DNA of 64,000 nucleotides from Citrobacter freundii (GTDB taxonomy: Bacteria; Bacteroidota; Bacteroidia; Chitinophagales; Chitinophagaceae): positions 1 to 64,000 of the forward strand of contig QFQQ01000030.1 of NCBI GenBank assembly GCA_003243445.1. Direction: 5' to 3'. The stretch's first letter is position 1. Each line of letters begins with the position of its first letter. This document shows positions 28,801 to 37,593 of the stretch, in pieces. A program made the position numbers and the translations under genes. The notes under the pieces were generated by a model that had not been told where the DNA came from, searched no databases, and saw only the letters and a program-made list of their open reading frames with translations.

Positions 28801-31800
28801 CGGACTGCTATACGTTGCGATCAGCACACCATTGTGGTAGATCTTCACGGTATCTTTCAGGATCTGATCCCATGCACACCAGAAGTTATCCAGGTTGCGC
28901 GCACGATAAGTTACGGACACCGTCAGATTGCCTGAGCTGCCTACAGTTTGAGAACATGGCTGACCGCTGAACATTGAGACAACGGACACACCAGGCTGAA
29001 CAGCAGGAGTACATGCATTCGCGCTGACACATGGCACTGCAACGCTGCCCGCTTTGTCTTTACTGGTAAATGTAAAGTCAGTAACAGACACAACATAAGA
29101 CAATGTGCCGCCACATGGAGGATTATCCCAGAGATAAGAATAGGATCCGTCCGCATTGGTTGTTGTCTTGAATGTAAGCGTACCGGTTTTGATAGTTACT
29201 TCCGCGCCTGCCACAGCCGTTGGAACGGATGTACCATAATACTTGGCCGTACCTCTGATCACAACACGGGTCGGGCAGTTCTGCACAGTTGCTTCGGTTT
29301 CCACATCAATACCACCTGGCAATGTTACATTTCCCACAACGATGGGTCGGATAGCGTAATTGTTCAGTACATTGGTTTCACCAAGTGTACCGGCACTGTC
29401 GATCCACACTTTGATCGGATAGAATCCGTCTGTAGCAAAACTCATTCCTTTGGTGACGGTCGCTGTGCTGAACGGACTGACCACAGGGATCACTGCACTA
29501 TCAAGCAATATCGTGTCGCGATAGAATTTCACCGGTACATTCGTTGCGGTGAATGCAGAACTGTTGGATATATTGGCGGATAAGGTAAATGGTTCCCCTG
29601 GAATAGGGTTGGTTTTACTGAATGAAATATCGTTTGCAAAGATCTTCAGATCCAATAACTGGAAAGTAATTACCGGGCCGGCTTTATAGCTCACATCAGC
29701 CGTGGTTGCCGCATTTCCCAGATCATCATTGGCAAAGAAACGATAGCCAAGTGTGTTCGTATAGGTAGAATGTGTTGCTGTGTAAGTGTAAACAACGCCC
29801 GCAACATAGTTCGTACCGGCCGTTTCCTTCGTCATTGGATATACTCCTTCGTTTGCATCATCAAAATCACCATCACCATTTCTGTCGATGCCAACTTTTG
29901 GATAGCCTGATGCCGGCGCGCGGTTATCCGCAGATCTGTATACGATCTTGTAGGTATAGTCGCCCGTTTGGCCAGCTTCAGCATTTACACCACGCGTGCC
30001 CTGGTAAGGAGCTTGTGTTACAAAGTTCAACACCGGCGGTGTTCCCTGTGTAAAGCCAATACCGGACAATGATGCTGTTACTGAATCAAGACCTGCAGTA
30101 GACGACTTGATCTTCAATTGTGCGCTGTAATTCGCAATCGCTGTCGGCGTAAACCGGACCGGCAACGTCAACGTACCACCGGCAGCGATACTGGTTCCAA
30201 CTGTAAAGGTTGGAACGAATGCTGCATCGGATGATGTTACAGAAGATAAGACTGCTGGCACATTACCGGTATTCCGGATGGTGAAATTGAAGTCCGATGA
30301 AGATCCGGTTGCCACAGATCCATAATTATGCCCCGTTGCAGGATCGATGCTCCAGGAAAGTGCCTGGGAGATCCCTGAACCGGTAAGGAATACATCATAG
30401 TCGCCTGATGATGTTTGTACAACCATGGTTTGCTCATACAATTGCGCCGCAGCTGGCGTGAAGATCACCGTCACTGTATCGGAAGCTCCGGCAGCGAGCG
30501 TAACCGTACCGGTAAAGTCTGTAGTGAACGGCGCAGTTGAATTGATCGCCGTGATCGTTTGGGAAACACTGCTTTCGTTTTTAATGATCAGTTGCTTGTT
30601 GCTTGCTACGCTAACAGGCGTACTTACAAATGACAGGGTATCGTCAGATAGCGTGATCAGGCTTGTTACAAAAGTGGAGTGTTGCGTAATACTCCATACA
30701 CCATCCTGACTGCGGGTGCGAAGGTAAAAATTGTGCGCTCCATTCGTTAATCCGGTTGTATTTACTGTCACTGGTATGTTCTGCAATTGCACACCTGGTG
30801 TAACAGTGACCGGCGTTCCGCTGCCATGACCGGGATCTGTATCAATGAAATATTCCGCAGCTGTAATAGTTGAAGCAGCAGCAGGCGCGGCAGGATAGGC
30901 GGGTTCGCTATCTACAATGAAATCCCGTACAGAAGTGATCGACCAATGGCCTTCATTACTTTTCGTACGGATATATAATCGATGCGTACCAGTTGTCAAT
31001 CCGCTTGTATTGACACTGATGTTAGCATTACTGATCTGTATTCCAGGTGTGATCGCAATGGCGGTCGCGCTTCCGGCACCGGGATCTGTATCGATGAAAT
31101 ATTCAGCAGCAATCACATTCTGCGGAGCAACAGGTGCTACCGGGTAGGGTACTTCACTATCAACAATAAATTCTTTTACACTGGTTTGTGACCAGGCGCC
31201 TTCATTGTTGCGGAAGCGCACATATAAGCGGTGCGTGCCCACAGTAAGTGAAGCAGTATTGATGCTTGCCGATTGACCAGCAAGATCGGGACCAGGCGTG
31301 AAGGAAATAGCCGTGCCCTTTCCAAAGCCAGGATCTGTATCGATAAAATATTCAGCACTGGTGACGTTCTGCGGAGCCACAGGAGCTGCAGGATAATTGA
31401 AATCAAAATCAACAAGGAAATCTTTTACAATGGTAAGACTCCACGAGCCTTCTGCATTTTTTGTACGGATATACAAACGATGCACGCCTGTACTAAGTGA
31501 AGCTGTATTTACCGTAACCGGAACATTGGTCAATGTCAGGCCAGGCGTTACAGGAATGGCTGTTCCCGCTCCGGCACCCGGATCTGTATCGATGAAATAC
31601 TCGGCAGCGACAATATTCTGAGGAGCAACCGGCGGAGCATGATAGACAACGTCAGCATCATACAAGAAATCTCTTTGCGAAGTAATACTCCATTTTCCTT
31701 CAGCACTTCTTGTACGGATGTACAAACGATGAACACCATTTGTTAATCCTGATACATTGATAGATGCAGCCAGATTGCTGATGTTCACACCAGGCGTAAG

Positions 31801-31959
31801 CGTAATGGCTGTCCCACTTCCCGCACCCGGATCTGTGTCAATAAAATATTCGGCAGCCGTCACCTGCAGCGGAGCAGCCGGCGCAGCAGGATACGCAGGA
31901 TCCTGGGCCTGCGTGATGACTGACATCATTAATAACAGAAATATGTAAAAGTATTTCAT
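25816..31959 (-). CDS. Giant secreted multidomain protein with five EYFIDTDPG repeats and type IX sorting domain
   Basis: About 2,047 aa from MKYFYIFLLLMMSVITQAQ, the signal peptide; the 52 codons upstream are noncoding repeat. Residues about 25-450 hold five modules of about 83 aa, each opening AEYFIDTDPG with a following Gly-rich turn, TPG, and later HRLYIRT and EGxWSIT. The Asp-rich turn could bind calcium. Next come two ASH/SPD-2-like domains (about 450-660), a segment with VGIDRNGDGDFDDANEG (EF-hand-like Asp pattern), a run of CARDB-like Ig domains with the recurring ESNN and GxxVLNNY motifs (about 790-1700), and a type A sorting domain (VYPNPAKHVV, PSGIYIITY). Probably a surface adhesin or matrix component. 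No enzymatic motif seen. Confidence 0.88.
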   Translation of the reverse strand: MKYFYIFLLLMMSVITQAQDPAYPAAPAAPLQVTAAEYFIDTDPGAGSGTAITLTPGVNISNLAASINVSGLTNGVHRLYIRTRSAEGKWSITSQRDFLYDADVVYHAPPVAPQNIVAAEYFIDTDPGAGAGTAIPVTPGLTLTNVPVTVNTASLSTGVHRLYIRTKNAEGSWSLTIVKDFLVDFDFNYPAAPVAPQNVTSAEYFIDTDPGFGKGTAISFTPGPDLAGQSASINTASLTVGTHRLYVRFRNNEGAWSQTSVKEFIVDSEVPYPVAPVAPQNVIAAEYFIDTDPGAGSATAIAITPGIQISNANISVNTSGLTTGTHRLYIRTKSNEGHWSITSVRDFIVDSEPAYPAAPAAASTITAAEYFIDTDPGHGSGTPVTVTPGVQLQNIPVTVNTTGLTNGAHNFYLRTRSQDGVWSITQHSTFVTSLITLSDDTLSFVSTPVSVASNKQLIIKNESSVSQTITAINSTAPFTTDFTGTVTLAAGASDTVTVIFTPAAAQLYEQTMVVQTSSGDYDVFLTGSGISQALSWSIDPATGHNYGSVATGSSSDFNFTIRNTGNVPAVLSSVTSSDAAFVPTFTVGTSIAAGGTLTLPVRFTPTAIANYSAQLKIKSSTAGLDSVTASLSGIGFTQGTPPVLNFVTQAPYQGTRGVNAEAGQTGDYTYKIVYRSADNRAPASGYPKVGIDRNGDGDFDDANEGVYPMTKETAGTNYVAGVVYTYTATHSTYTNTLGYRFFANDDLGNAATTADVSYKAGPVITFQLLDLKIFANDISFSKTNPIPGEPFTLSANISNSSAFTATNVPVKFYRDTILLDSAVIPVVSPFSTATVTKGMSFATDGFYPIKVWIDSAGTLGETNVLNNYAIRPIVVGNVTLPGGIDVETEATVQNCPTRVVIRGTAKYYGTSVPTAVAGAEVTIKTGTLTFKTTTNADGSYSYLWDNPPCGGTLSYVVSVTDFTFTSKDKAGSVAVPCVSANACTPAVQPGVSVVSMFSGQPCSQTVGSSGNLTVSVTYRARNLDNFWCAWDQILKDTVKIYHNGVLIATYSSPDGTTSPGSTQTFPVNITLDQSGPNVIEAVSSYVYNEFFQIPDNFYHGVLIPMGGTTSTTVMAEPKMPDLAIQNFRQTSFRNFEYEDANIACDNAGQHAVRVYDSIPGSGTWVLLKSDIVNSLGARDARSFSFNGTNLAFGAHVIRIVTDDDAQIAEKSESNNEFRATIFIPMPDLTVGEIKPSQTSAPAGSQISFNAVIKNSGTATGSFRVAFLANGVQIGNKITVSGVSEKGEVLVTSNAYTVTTADNTCPIVITVVADVDAQVTESVESNNSSTLDFGSDIIPLMVAGEVGSASNPIIVRVSTAQLFYPLIRNLGTRDVSNVSVKFMLDGNWIGKDHIATLKAGQDFASPVTFTQAFTTPGNYVVHVFADTLNTACEISESNNEGTYHIRVVDSNPDLEVLSQYISPSSLNPQPGQSITLVGTVRNAGLKPTPGSVLRFLVDDIQLGSDVAVGGLQPGQDTTVAATATYSSLIPGVKVMKIVVDPANTVLEEREDNNEATRTMIVGDAPDMARSQVGAIRFESGFKAGDSVLIHYSIRNNGSLPGTAWARFLVKDLNDGLRAIDSVRFTLAAGQTMIVSKKLLIDINKGKVITEIVGCDPIEYDFLNNNDTLQFSNVMMLTRNLLVNGDLNMREGITDEIPGWIGGKLMLGDFNLEVNGVITDFDSTHFIITNGAGRLRLANNQSVNVFPIGPSEFSSNFAKLTNTGTADHFSMSVVPWVLKNGTAGDTVKTGNVDRTWLVEENVPGGSNVQLELFWYQPDEQPGFAPMASRLGHYMSGAWQLGDPGTPLTDTAGRLSRFHNGYTGFSPFIVTSGAGIALPVELLAFDATLQESKTLLKWKTSDEINSNYFEIQHSADAQHFTSIGKVNTNNIPGIFNYQFVHNDPQEGNNYYRLKMVDIDGSFSYSPVKIVTLSANKLLTVYPNPAKHVVTVKGLAANGTIQLVSFDGKVVRQLKTTSGNLTINLDDLPSGIYIITYRNNGLYQQVKLIRE

Positions 31960-31969
31960 CTTGTTCACT

Positions 31970-32160
31970 AATTTGATCACGAATGGCCGCGAATGATCGC
32001 GGATCGTGAGGGTGCATAATGAGCACGCACGATCGCAGATTACCTCTGTGTCGTATGAGTCTTCGATGAACGGGATACTCCAGTCAAACCAGCACTCTTC
32101 TTCCCAACATGCCACTATTCGCGGTCATCCGCGCTAATTCGCGCGACATTCGTGTTAATT
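31970..32160. repeat. Inverted repeat of CGCGAAT words (family C)
   Basis: Left arm 31970-32002 and right arm 32112-32160 pair imperfectly with ACGAATG and CGCGAAT words. It occupies the whole spacer between the beta-helix gene and the giant cargo gene, and the right arm contains the beta-helix gene stop codon. Confidence 0.8.
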
Positions 32161-33204
32161 GTTATTCCTTGTAGAGAACGAAACGTTCATTGTCGCGCTG
32201 CCTGTAGGAATGGATGTCGGCACCGTCAGTGTATAGATCGTTGGGATGTTAGGAATGCCCGACAGTCTGTACGGATCAGGACCACCATAGGCACCACAAT
32301 CAGGTGTGACCACTGAACCGACAGTAAGACCGGCGCCAATTGCGGGAGAACCGGGCTTTAATGCCATGCGTGAATCAAAGCTTCCGGAGGAACCGCCAAC
32401 AAAAACAGTAGCCATATCCTGGCTGATAAGATTGTTCGTTGCGGTGCCGGGAAGTGGCTGCGCCATTTGAAAGATGTTGTTCTTTAATGTGGAGTTGGTG
32501 AAAACGGATTCGCTATAAGTACCGAAGATATTATTGGCGATATAGCAGTTCAGGATCTGAAATCCATTCGCCCCGCCATAGGCACTGTTATTCCTGTAAA
32601 TATTTCCTGTACCTGAAAGTTTGTCAAGATTTAAAAAGGAATTGTTCGTAAGAATATTATTCTCAAAAACAAAATTGGTGATCACAGCTGACGGATTATT
32701 TCCGATCTGTGTTTGAAAGAAATAACATTTGCGGAAAGTGATATGATCGCTGGTCCCCGGCTCGAAAGCGGTATAGCTTGCAAATAATACTCTTTCAAAT
32801 ATAATGTCCGAAGTGGCTGAAAAATAAACGCCGCCAGGCAATGTCAGTCCAATGAACTTTGAGCCTGCCGCACCAGCTGCAAGACGAAAAAAACCAATAC
32901 GTGCATCAGCTGTGGAAGCCTGCAGACCGGTATTTGCAGGATAGGATGTGTTTGCGGGATCGAGGAAATATCCTGGCCCGATCATCACCAGGCGTTTTGT
33001 CACGGTTATTGAGTTAGTAGCATAGTCGGCCGTGCTTGGTTCGAAATACAGTGAATCTCCGTTCACCACCGTACTTGAATTGACCGCATCATAGAAGGTA
33101 GTAAAATCAGCATTAATGCCTGCTTTATTATTGATCCTCCATATCCTGGCTTCGGATACAGATGCGATGAAAACAAACGCGAGGAGGAAGCTTATATATT
33201 TCAT
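32155..33204 (-). CDS. Secreted right-handed beta-helix-like protein
   Basis: A 349-aa exported protein with a signal peptide to about residue 19 (SVSEA). The sequence GDSLYFEPSTADYA, ITFRKCYFFQTQIGNN, FVFENNILTNNSF, GNIYRNNSAYG and LKNNIFQMAQ shows the short repeating Asn ladders of a parallel beta-helix, as in pectate-lyase-like folds. GSPAIGAG and CGAYGGPDPYRLSG near the C-terminus are common at the end of such secreted beta-helix proteins. I see no catalytic triad and no type IX sorting domain, so the partner may be the giant protein encoded next on the same strand. The stop codon overlaps the inverted-repeat arm downstream. Confidence 0.75.
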   Translation of the reverse strand: MKYISFLLAFVFIASVSEARIWRINNKAGINADFTTFYDAVNSSTVVNGDSLYFEPSTADYATNSITVTKRLVMIGPGYFLDPANTSYPANTGLQASTADARIGFFRLAAGAAGSKFIGLTLPGGVYFSATSDIIFERVLFASYTAFEPGTSDHITFRKCYFFQTQIGNNPSAVITNFVFENNILTNNSFLNLDKLSGTGNIYRNNSAYGGANGFQILNCYIANNIFGTYSESVFTNSTLKNNIFQMAQPLPGTATNNLISQDMATVFVGGSSGSFDSRMALKPGSPAIGAGLTVGSVVTPDCGAYGGPDPYRLSGIPNIPTIYTLTVPTSIPTGSATMNVSFSTRNNN

Positions 33205-33404
33205 ACTGTTTTGGTTTTAGGGAATAAAAGTATCTGCGCAAATACCTATCACCTATCCTACAAAAACAGGATTTTTTAAAAAAAGCAGCTCACCTGATCG
33301 GTTGAGTGAACGTTATTTTACTTGCTATTTTATACTGCAATGAACGGTAACACAACGATCCGATTGAAAACCAATATTGCCTGGGTCAGCATCCACCCAT
33401 TTCA

Positions 33405-33468
33405 TCCTTACCGTCCTTCCCGCCTCACCGGTTTAATTTTACCGGTAAGTCGGGAAGAACGGTAAGGA
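33405..33468. repeat. 28-bp hairpin with 8-nt loop
   Basis: Arms 33405-33432 and 33441-33468 match at about 25 of 28 positions around TTAATTTT. It lies downstream of the AraC gene (minus) in the 305-bp gap 33205-33509. No T-run follows on either strand, so it is not a standard terminator. The rest of the gap shows nothing recognisable. Confidence 0.9.
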
Positions 33469-33509
33469 TAATCAAGCAACGGAAATGCATCTTAACTAAA
33501 TGTGGCTGG

Positions 33510-34322
33510 TCACCTTTTGTTATTCAATCTTAACGCTGAAGGGTTCAATCCATATTTACGTTTGAACGCAAATGAAAAGTGTGAAAGGTCCTCGAACCCA
33601 AGTTCGAGATAAATATCTGAAGGCCTTCTATCTTTATTACTGATAAGGAAATAAGCCTCCTGCAATCTCTTCTGCACCAGCCAGCGGCTTGGCGTATCCA
33701 GAAAGATCTTTTTGAAATCTCTTTTAAATGCGGACAGGCTCCGGCCGGTGAGATAGGCAAATCGCTCCAGCGTTACATTGAACCGGAAATTCCTGTTCAT
33801 ATACGCCTGCAGATCAATTTTTTCTGGAGTGCCAAAATCAAACAGGATTGATTCCAACCCCGGGTTGGTCTGCAGCAGGATCAGCAGCAATTCTTCGCGT
33901 TTGATCTCTTCAAACATTGCATCGATCTTTCCTGTTCCTGCATAAAATGGCATCAGAGACCTGATGAAATTCGGCACAAGCTCATTCTGCTGCAATAACA
34001 CAAAAGCACTTCCCGGCACCGCTTCGCGGTAAGTGATCTTCCGTTTTTCCCGGAATCGCTTTAAAAATGGTTCATCAAATGCGATCACTACTTTTTCAAA
34101 CTGCTCCTCTTCTTTTTGTTTGTTATAGCGCGCAAGGTGATTCTTACGGACAATACAATACTGCCCCGACGTTATCACCTGTTTCTCATGACCATCGTAT
34201 CCTTCTATCTTTCCTTTTGCCAGGAATAAAAAGACGTGCTCGGAAATAAAATGCTCGGGTGATATTTCCGGGCCGATATAACAACTGGTGATCTCCGTCA
34301 CTCTCATCATTGGATCATTCAT
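33510..34322 (-). CDS. AraC family transcriptional regulator
   Basis: A 270-aa regulator with an N-terminal effector/dimerisation domain (about 1-160, cupin-like: HVFLFLAKGKIEGYDGHEKQ) and a C-terminal pair of helix-turn-helix motifs: FNVTLERFAYLTGRSLSAFK near 182-201 and RPSDIYLELGFEDLSHFSFA near 233-252, ending KRKYGLNPSALR. It starts 6 bp after the stop of the MBL-fold hydrolase gene and so is co-transcribed with it; it may sense that enzyme's substrate or product. The ligand is unknown. Confidence 0.9.
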   Translation of the reverse strand: MNDPMMRVTEITSCYIGPEISPEHFISEHVFLFLAKGKIEGYDGHEKQVITSGQYCIVRKNHLARYNKQKEEEQFEKVVIAFDEPFLKRFREKRKITYREAVPGSAFVLLQQNELVPNFIRSLMPFYAGTGKIDAMFEEIKREELLLILLQTNPGLESILFDFGTPEKIDLQAYMNRNFRFNVTLERFAYLTGRSLSAFKRDFKKIFLDTPSRWLVQKRLQEAYFLISNKDRRPSDIYLELGFEDLSHFSFAFKRKYGLNPSALRLNNKR

Positions 34323-34328
34323 GATTGA

Positions 34329-35459
34329 TCAGTTTATTCCTTTCCACCATTGACGCGGTGAATAATTGGTGTCCCCTAAATTAACCACTTCACCGATAAC
34401 AGGCGTCAGCAAGGGGATTTTATATGTTTCGTTCAGTTTTGTCAATTCAATCAGTGGCTCATCCCATGCATGTTTGGCTAGCGCAAATTTGGATGAATGC
34501 ACAGGAAAGATGCGTTTTGCTTTCAGATCGCGGCCGGCTTTCAGGACCTCTTCCGGCAGACAATGGATATAATGCCACGCACTATCATACTGTCCGTTTT
34601 CCAAAATTGCCAGGTCGATCGAATCCTGCAGATCACCGATCTCCGCAAAATGAGTACCGTAACCACTATCGCCTCCGATATATATTTTCTTTCCCGCCGC
34701 ATTGATCAGGAAAGAAACCCATAATGTATTATCCTGCGAAAATGTGCGACCGGATTTATGCCGTGCAGGTTTGGCGGAAATGATAAAACCGTTTTTCAGA
34801 TCAATACTGTCATGCCAATCCATCTCATTGATCTTATCAGCCGGATATCCCCATAATTCAAAATGCGAACCAACGCCAAGACCACAAAAAACTTTTGACG
34901 TCTTATCTTTCAATTGCAATATTGTCTGATAATCCAGGTGATCGTAATGATCATGCGAGATCAACAGGTAATCGATCGCCGGAAGATCCTCTACTTTGTA
35001 AACATCCGTTCCCCTGAAGGCTTTCACCGTTCCGGGAACAGGTGATGCATTTCCACTGAATACCGGATCAACCAGTATCCGTTTTCCATTCAATTGCAAT
35101 AAATAAGAAGAATGACCAAACCAGATCAGCAGGTCTTTATCCATTGGAAGATGCTTCAGATCGCTCTTCATTGAGGGAAGATCAATTCCGGGGGAGCGCC
35201 GTGGGTTTCTTTTAAAAATGGATTTATAAATCTCACCGGCCATGCTATAGCCTTCTGCCAAAGTTGGCGTCTCCATTGTATTCCTGAATTTTCCGTCCCT
35301 GTAGTTTGGTGAATTTTGCATCCGGGCCAGCCGTTCGCCTGATGGTGCTTTTCCAAATTTTGCCTGTCTCATATAAACAAAGGAAACCAGGATCAGTAAT
35401 GCGATCAATGCCGCAAAAAAGATCAGGGTTCGTTTTAAGATCCGTGCTATTATTTTCAC
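34329..35459 (-). CDS. Membrane-anchored MBL-fold metal-dependent hydrolase
   Basis: A 376-aa metallo-beta-lactamase-fold protein of the UlaG/NAPE-PLD-like group. One N-terminal transmembrane segment (LIFFAALIALLILVSFVYM near residues 12-30) anchors it. The metal motif HxHxDH is seen as LISHDHYDHLDY near 168-179, with WFGHSSYLLQLNGKRILVDP before it, a conserved PARHKSGR His in the middle, and YIGGDSGYG plus FPVHSSKFAL late in the domain, giving a complete ligand set. Relatives cleave phosphodiesters or lactones; lipid hydrolysis is only a possibility. A GTG start codon is used. The downstream AraC gene is 6 bp away. Confidence 0.87.
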   Translation of the reverse strand: MKIIARILKRTLIFFAALIALLILVSFVYMRQAKFGKAPSGERLARMQNSPNYRDGKFRNTMETPTLAEGYSMAGEIYKSIFKRNPRRSPGIDLPSMKSDLKHLPMDKDLLIWFGHSSYLLQLNGKRILVDPVFSGNASPVPGTVKAFRGTDVYKVEDLPAIDYLLISHDHYDHLDYQTILQLKDKTSKVFCGLGVGSHFELWGYPADKINEMDWHDSIDLKNGFIISAKPARHKSGRTFSQDNTLWVSFLINAAGKKIYIGGDSGYGTHFAEIGDLQDSIDLAILENGQYDSAWHYIHCLPEEVLKAGRDLKAKRIFPVHSSKFALAKHAWDEPLIELTKLNETYKIPLLTPVIGEVVNLGDTNYSPRQWWKGIN

Positions 35460-35631
35460 AGATAAAATTATTCTGTCAGGCCAATCCTCGTTTTGTTAAA
35501 AAGTCCAAAGATGTTTTGTTTAAAAGTTCAGCATCAAGTTAAGGAGCGAAGTGTGACTGTCATCCCGGCCCCCGGATCAAAGTCCGGGCAGGCTAAGCGA
35601 CCTAACGTTTAATTCAATTTCAAGACTGCCG

Positions 35632-36003
35632 GAGCCGGGAGCTCCTCGATTGAGCTACCGTGTACCCACAACTTTGACTGGCGTACGGTTCCTCCTCCGG
35701 CGGACACGTCCCGCAGATTACGCAGATCTTATCATTGTTTCTTAAGAACATTTTCTCGTTTTGGGCATCTGGCTGTGTTGGTATCCGCAGATACGCAGAT
35801 AGTTGTTTTAAATTTTTAGTTTATCTGCGCATCTGCGTCAGCAACGTACGGAGACATCCAATATCTAAAGCAACTTCACAGATAAAAAGCTGGAAAAATC
35901 AGCGTAATCTGCGGGACGTGTCCGCCGGAGGAGGAACCTTACGCCATTCGAATTGCTGAAAAGAGGTGGGTACACGGTAGCTCAATTGTGGAGATCCCGG
36001 CTC
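35632..36003. repeat. 372-bp inverted repeat with ~100-bp arms (family G)
   Basis: Arms about 35632-35735 and 35897-36003 share long exact blocks (TTGAGCTACCGTGTACCCAC and GGTTCCTCCTCCGGCGGACA, among others), interrupted by one unpaired insert of about 10-19 nt. The core has a second palindrome of CGCAGATA words. This is the main content of the 555-bp gap 35460-36014. Confidence 0.93.
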
Positions 36004-36014
36004 AGCAAATTATC

Positions 36015-37520
36015 TCAAGTTGCCCGGCCTGCCTGGCTTTTTCTGATGATTCCCCTGATGATCTTAACGCTCTTTTCCAATTCCGGCAACGAAGAAGATG
36101 CAAATCCCAACCGGATAGAATTCAATTGCATGCCAGGATAATGATGAGCCCTGCCGTCTGAAATAAACAATCCCTTTTTCAATGCTTCTGCGGAAAGCCT
36201 TTCCAGGTTTACCGACCGGCTGAACTTTGCCCATACAGACAGGCCGCCCTCCGGTATGGAAAACGTGGCGACATCATTTAATTCTGCGGTCAATAAGTTG
36301 CAGAAAAAATCCCTTCGTTCTCTATATACGGGTAAGGTCTTACGAAGGTATCGCTGAATGGTTCCCTCATTTAATAGTTCACCCATGGCATTGTCCAGTA
36401 TATGATCCCCTTGCCGGTCAAGCAGCATGCGCACACGTCCCAAATGATCGATCACATTTTCGGAAGCAGCGAGATAACCCATGCGGAATGCCGGTGAAAA
36501 ACACTTGCTGAATGATCCGCAGTAGATCACCATACCATTTTCATCCGCACTCGCAAGCGGAAGCAACGGACGGTGCCTGTAATGAAAATCGAAATCATAA
36601 TCATCTTCAAAAATGATAAAGCCGTATTCATTTGCCAGACTTAATAACTCAAGCCGCCTGTCTATACGAAGCGATACTGTTGTAGGATAATGATGATGCG
36701 GTGTCACATAAACCATTCTGACTTTTCTCTTCTTACAGATCTTTCTTAACTCATCGATCACCAGTCCATGTTCATCGACAGCAATCCCAATATGCTTTGC
36801 CCCGGCATGGATAAAATTCCTTTCAGCCCTCAACCAGCCGGGAATACCTGAAACCACGATGTCACCGGGGCGGATCAATGCATTGCAGACAAGATTAAGT
36901 CCCATCACCGTTCCTTTCACCGAGAGAATGTTTGGAGCCGTTGTTCTTAATCCACGCGTTTCATTCAGATAATCTGACAACGCCTGTTTATAGTATGCGG
37001 ATCCATCCGGCATACTATAAACACCGAAACGATGATACAAACCGCTTCGGGTCAACTGACCTCTGTATGCGCGGTATAACTCCTTTAACGGAGCAAGCTT
37101 TACATCAGGAAAACCATCATCCAGGTGCAGCGTTGTGTTAACGAGCGATACCTTTTTATCGAGATAATCCAATGGCTCAACAGCGAAGCCCGCCTTTTTC
37201 ATCCCGTTTACTCCGGATGATTCACGTAAAGCCTTCGGCGCATTTTCGGGAATATGGGTGGTAACAAAAGTGCCTTTCCCAACAAAGCTTTCGAGCCAGC
37301 CCTGCATCTGCAATTCTTCATAAGCTTTTGATACGGTGATCCTGTTGATGCCGAGTAAAGCAGCAAGATCACGGGTAGCGGGCAATTGCTGTCCGCTACT
37401 AAGCCGGCCATTTTTGATAAACGACAATATCGTATCTGCCAGCTGAAGATAAACCGCGCGACCGGCATCTGATCTGAATGTAACAGCAGAAAAAAGCTGA
37501 TCAACAATTGGACTACCCAT
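36015..37520 (-). CDS. MocR-type GntR/aminotransferase transcriptional regulator
   Basis: A 501-aa PLP-binding regulator. Residues about 18-85 form a GntR winged helix (YLQLADTILSFIKNGRL, QLPATRDLAALLGINRITVSKAYEEL, FVGKGTFVTT). Residues about 130-490 form a fold-type I aminotransferase-like domain with the PLP-bearing lysine in YCGSFSKCFSPAFRMGY and the PLP-contact Asp in IFEDDYDFDFHYR. MocR proteins use PLP or an aldimine as effector and repress or activate divergent genes. The gene is divergent from a PaiB-like flavoprotein, with an inverted TGGACTA/TAATCCA site in between at 37532-37551. Its stop lies close to the large inverted repeat at 35632-36003. Confidence 0.92.
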   Translation of the reverse strand: MGSPIVDQLFSAVTFRSDAGRAVYLQLADTILSFIKNGRLSSGQQLPATRDLAALLGINRITVSKAYEELQMQGWLESFVGKGTFVTTHIPENAPKALRESSGVNGMKKAGFAVEPLDYLDKKVSLVNTTLHLDDGFPDVKLAPLKELYRAYRGQLTRSGLYHRFGVYSMPDGSAYYKQALSDYLNETRGLRTTAPNILSVKGTVMGLNLVCNALIRPGDIVVSGIPGWLRAERNFIHAGAKHIGIAVDEHGLVIDELRKICKKRKVRMVYVTPHHHYPTTVSLRIDRRLELLSLANEYGFIIFEDDYDFDFHYRHRPLLPLASADENGMVIYCGSFSKCFSPAFRMGYLAASENVIDHLGRVRMLLDRQGDHILDNAMGELLNEGTIQRYLRKTLPVYRERRDFFCNLLTAELNDVATFSIPEGGLSVWAKFSRSVNLERLSAEALKKGLFISDGRAHHYPGMQLNSIRLGFASSSLPELEKSVKIIRGIIRKSQAGRAT

Positions 37521-37531
37521 TTTATCTGTAT

Positions 37532-37551
37532 TGGACTATAAAGGTAATCCA
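37532..37551. promoter_or_regulatory. Candidate MocR operator
   Basis: Inverted TGGACTA-N6-TAATCCA (6 of 7 bases symmetric) in the 73-bp region between the divergent MocR gene and the PaiB-like gene. GGACTA-type half-sites are known for several MocR proteins, which supports the assignment. Confidence 0.55.
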
Positions 37552-37560
37552 TTTTCAATC

Positions 37561-37568
37561 TAGCTTTG
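37561..37568 (+). promoter_or_regulatory. PaiB-like gene -7 box TAGCTTTG
   Basis: Perfect match 25 nt upstream of the ATG and 10 nt from the candidate MocR operator. Confidence 0.65.
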
Positions 37569-37593
37569 GTTTGTATTTAAAGACAAAAACATC

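Noticed and set aside
31960..32115. N-terminal extension of the giant cargo protein (52 codons)
   Set aside because: It lies in the family C inverted repeat and precedes a clear signal peptide at MKYFYIFLL.
35632..36003. Insertion sequence remnant
   Set aside because: The long inverted arms suggested one, but there is no transposase frame or visible target duplication, and similar, smaller palindromes fill other spacers.
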